Assembly (NCBI RefSeq): GCF_005938625.1
Contig: NZ_VCNJ01000017.1
Coordinates: 1 to 64,000, forward strand
Length of the DNA stretch: 64,000 bases
Direction of reading: 5' to 3'
Source: Pseudomonas fluorescens
GTDB taxonomy: Bacteria; Pseudomonadota; Gammaproteobacteria; Pseudomonadales; Pseudomonadaceae
A model generated the notes under the pieces. The model had not been told where the DNA came from, made no database searches, and worked only from the letters and a program-made list of their open reading frames with translations. This document shows positions 62,208-64,000 of this stretch, piece after piece (the stretch's first letter is position 1; each line of letters starts with the position of its first letter). Made by a program: the position numbers and the translations under genes.

Positions 62208-64000
62208 TTAAATGCGGAAACTACCCACCAATTGCTTCAACCGCGCCGCCTGCTGCTCCAGATCCGAGCACGCCCGCAACGTCGCCTGCAAGTTCTCCAC
62301 ACCTTCCTGATTCAGCGTGTTGATCTCGTTGATATCGACATTGATCGACTCGACCACTGCGGTCTGCTCTTCCGTCGCCGTGGCCACCGACTGGTTCATC
62401 CCGTCGATTTCGCCGATACGCTGAGTCACGCTGCCCAACCGCTCGCCGGCCTGGTTGGCGATGCCGACGCTGCTTTCGCTCTCGCGCTGGCTCTCGGTCA
62501 TGATGCTGACAGCCTGACGCGCGCCGACTTGCAGCTCTTCGATCATCTTCTGCACTTGCTGCGCCGAATCCTGGGTGCGGTGCGCGAGGTTACGCACTTC
62601 ATCGGCGACCACGGCGAAACCGCGCCCGGCCTCACCGGCACGCGCGGCTTCGATTGCGGCGTTGAGTGCGAGCAGGTTGGTCTGCTGGGAAATGCTGGTG
62701 ATCACTTCGAGAATCTGGCCGATGTTCACCGTGTTGCTGTTCAGGGTTTCGATGTTGCCGCACGAATCGCTGATCTTCGCCGACAGCTGCTGCATGGCCT
62801 GAATAGTTTTATCCACTACCTGTTGACCGTCCACCGCGAGGCTGCGTGCATCGCTCGAATGCTGCGAAGCCAGGGCGGCGTTCTGGGCGATTTCCTGCGC
62901 GGCGGCGCCGAGTTGGTTGATCGCGGCGGCGACGCTGTTGGTGCGGGTGGCTTGCTGATCCGAGTTGTACATCGACGAGTTCGACGCCGCGACTACGCGC
63001 AGGGCGACTTCGTTGACCTGGCCGGTGGCGGAGGACACTTCACGGATCGAGGTGTGAATACGTTCGACGAAGCGGTTGAACGAGGTGCCCAGCGCGCCGA
63101 ATTCGTCGTTGCCGTGAATTACCAGACGTTTGGTCAAATCGCCTTCACCTTCGGCGATGTCGTGCATCGCGCGGCCCATGGTCAGCAACGGTTGCATCAG
63201 CACGCGGATGAGCATGCCGAGCAGGGCGATGATGATCACCACGGCAATGACCATGGCGATCAGCGCCGAGGTGCGGAATTCGCTGAGCATCGAGAACGCG
63301 GTGTCTTTATCGAGCACCAGCGCCACGTACCAGTCGGCCGACGGCACGCCGTTGACGCGGGTGAAGGAGATCAGTTGGGTCTTGCCGTCGAACTCGACTT
63401 CTTTCAGGCCCGGGCTGACTTTCGGCGCGCCGTTTGGATAGGCTTCGGCGAGAGTCTTGAGCACCAGTTTGCTGTCCGGGTGGATCAGGATTTTGCCCTC
63501 GCTGCTGACGATGAACGCGTGGCCGTGACCGCCGAAGTTCAGCGAATTGATGATCGCGCTGACGCTGGTCAGGTCGATGTCGGCACCGGCGACGCCGAGC
63601 ATCTGGCCCTGGCGCTGCACTGGCGTGGCGACGGTGATCACCAGTTTGCCCGAGGAGGCGGCGATGTACGGTTCAGTGACGATGGTCTGCTGTGCGCTGT
63701 TGGCCGCTTTGTACCAGCCACGTGCGCGTGGATCGTAGTCCGGCGCGCGGTTGCCGGCTGGTACCGAGAACATCACGCCGTCGGCGCCGCCGAAATAGCT
63801 GAGCTGGAAATTGCCGGTGTAGGCGGGCAGATCAATGATGCGTTTCAGGCTGGCCGGGGCGTTGCCATCGACGGCCACTTGCTGCGACAGCGATTGCAGC
63901 AATTGAATGCGGCTTTCCAGCCAGGTCTGGATGTTGCTGGTGGTCAGGCTGCCCAGCCCCTGCATCGAGGCTTCGGTGCTGCTGCTCAGGGCTTCGCGCT
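62208..64000 (-). CDS. Methyl-accepting chemotaxis protein, dCache amino-acid type (5' end outside window)
   Basis: The frame is open through the right edge, so the start and first membrane helix are missing. The periplasmic dCache_1 domain has the amino-acid-binding pattern [16 protein letters not shown] and GVAGADIDL, as in PctA-type receptors, so L-amino acids are likely ligands. A membrane helix ([20 protein letters not shown]), HAMP, and the signalling hairpin with [20 protein letters not shown] and [18 protein letters not shown] follow. It does not end in a CheR-binding pentapeptide. Confidence 0.92.
   Translation of the reverse strand, partial: REALSSSTEASMQGLGSLTTSNIQTWLESRIQLLQSLSQQVAVDGNAPASLKRIIDLPAYTGNFQLSYFGGADGVMFSVPAGNRAPDYDPRARGWYKAANSAQQTIVTEPYIAASSGKLVITVATPVQRQGQMLGVAGADIDLTSVSAIINSLNFGGHGHAFIVSSEGKILIHPDSKLVLKTLAEAYPNGAPKVSPGLKEVEFDGKTQLISFTRVNGVPSADWYVALVLDKDTAFSMLSEFRTSALIAMVIAVVIIIALLGMLIRVLMQPLLTMGRAMHDIAEGEGDLTKRLVIHGNDEFGALGTSFNRFVERIHTSIREVSSATGQVNEVALRVVAASNSSMYNSDQQATRTNSVAAAINQLGAAAQEIAQNAALASQHSSDARSLAVDGQQVVDKTIQAMQQLSAKISDSCGNIETLNSNTVNIGQILEVITSISQQTNLLALNAAIEAARAGEAGRGFAVVADEVRNLAHRTQDSAQQVQKMIEELQVGARQAVSIMTESQRESESSVGIANQAGERLGSVTQRIGEIDGMNQSVATATEEQTAVVESINVDINEINTLNQEGVENLQATLRACSDLEQQAARLKQLVGSFRI

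Overview
The window is a chromosomal segment of a Pseudomonas, most likely of the P. fluorescens group. The gene order glnA-ntrB-ntrC, secB-grxC-yibN/gpmI-envC-ctpA, hisB-hisH-hisA-hisF and yggX-mutY-asmA is the known Pseudomonas order. Protein matches (for example HisB and GlnA) are of that genus, and paired REP palindromes typical of fluorescent pseudomonads sit in many intergenic gaps. The genes are tightly packed on both strands, with many one- to four-base start/stop overlaps.

Layout. 1-4212 is accessory DNA: the 3' part of a large toxin-like protein ending in a canonical Fic (AMPylation) motif, an unrecognised gene, and a non-coding stretch with eight exact copies of one 7-mer, lying against the 3' end of tRNA-Thr(TGT). 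4698-8931 is a basic amino acid ABC transporter operon (ATPase, binding protein, two permeases) plus a methyltransferase. 9486-10877 is a GABA permease with a good sigma-54 promoter. 10948-12824 holds two small tandem paralogs and a hydrolase, and 12893-13951 a YhcG-type PDDEXK nuclease. 14487-17663 is a coupled operon for a 2-oxoglutarate/Fe(II) oxygenase resembling arginine hydroxylases, a TSUP exporter, a hydrolase and a small membrane protein.

18244-22465 holds tRNA-Phe, yggX, mutY, an AsmA-like gene and a PanZ-family acetyltransferase; 22689-24353 an OFA-type MFS transporter; 24627-27831 hisB, hisH, a DUF2164 gene, hisA and hisF, with repeat-rich DNA on both sides of hisA. 27885-31831 is more accessory: a secreted trypsin-like lipoprotein, a solute-binding protein and a Vps62-like protein. 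31947-39570 is core: a YibQ-type deacetylase, ctpA, envC, gpmI, yibN-like rhodanese, grxC, secB, trmL and a membrane-anchored unknown. 39761-41728 is a leucine-rich repeat protein whose C-terminus looks like a cysteine-less NEL ubiquitin ligase domain, followed by three structured tandem repeats.

42281-47862 is the nitrogen control region: ntrC, ntrB, two DUF4124 genes and glnA, with a near-consensus NtrC box upstream of ntrB and a sigma-54 promoter upstream of glnA. 48191-62012 holds thiI, typA, a YkgJ-type cysteine cluster protein, an isolated glgP, a DUF2339/DUF3999 envelope pair, fbp and a DUF924 gene. A chemoreceptor with a dCache amino-acid pocket runs off the right edge.

The most unusual items are the Fic-toxin/iteron island beside tRNA-Thr, the 2OG-oxygenase/exporter operon, the cysteine-less NEL-like LRR protein, and the three tandem hairpin repeats behind it. 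All coordinates and motifs were read by eye from the sequence; family names rest on remembered motifs, with no database search.
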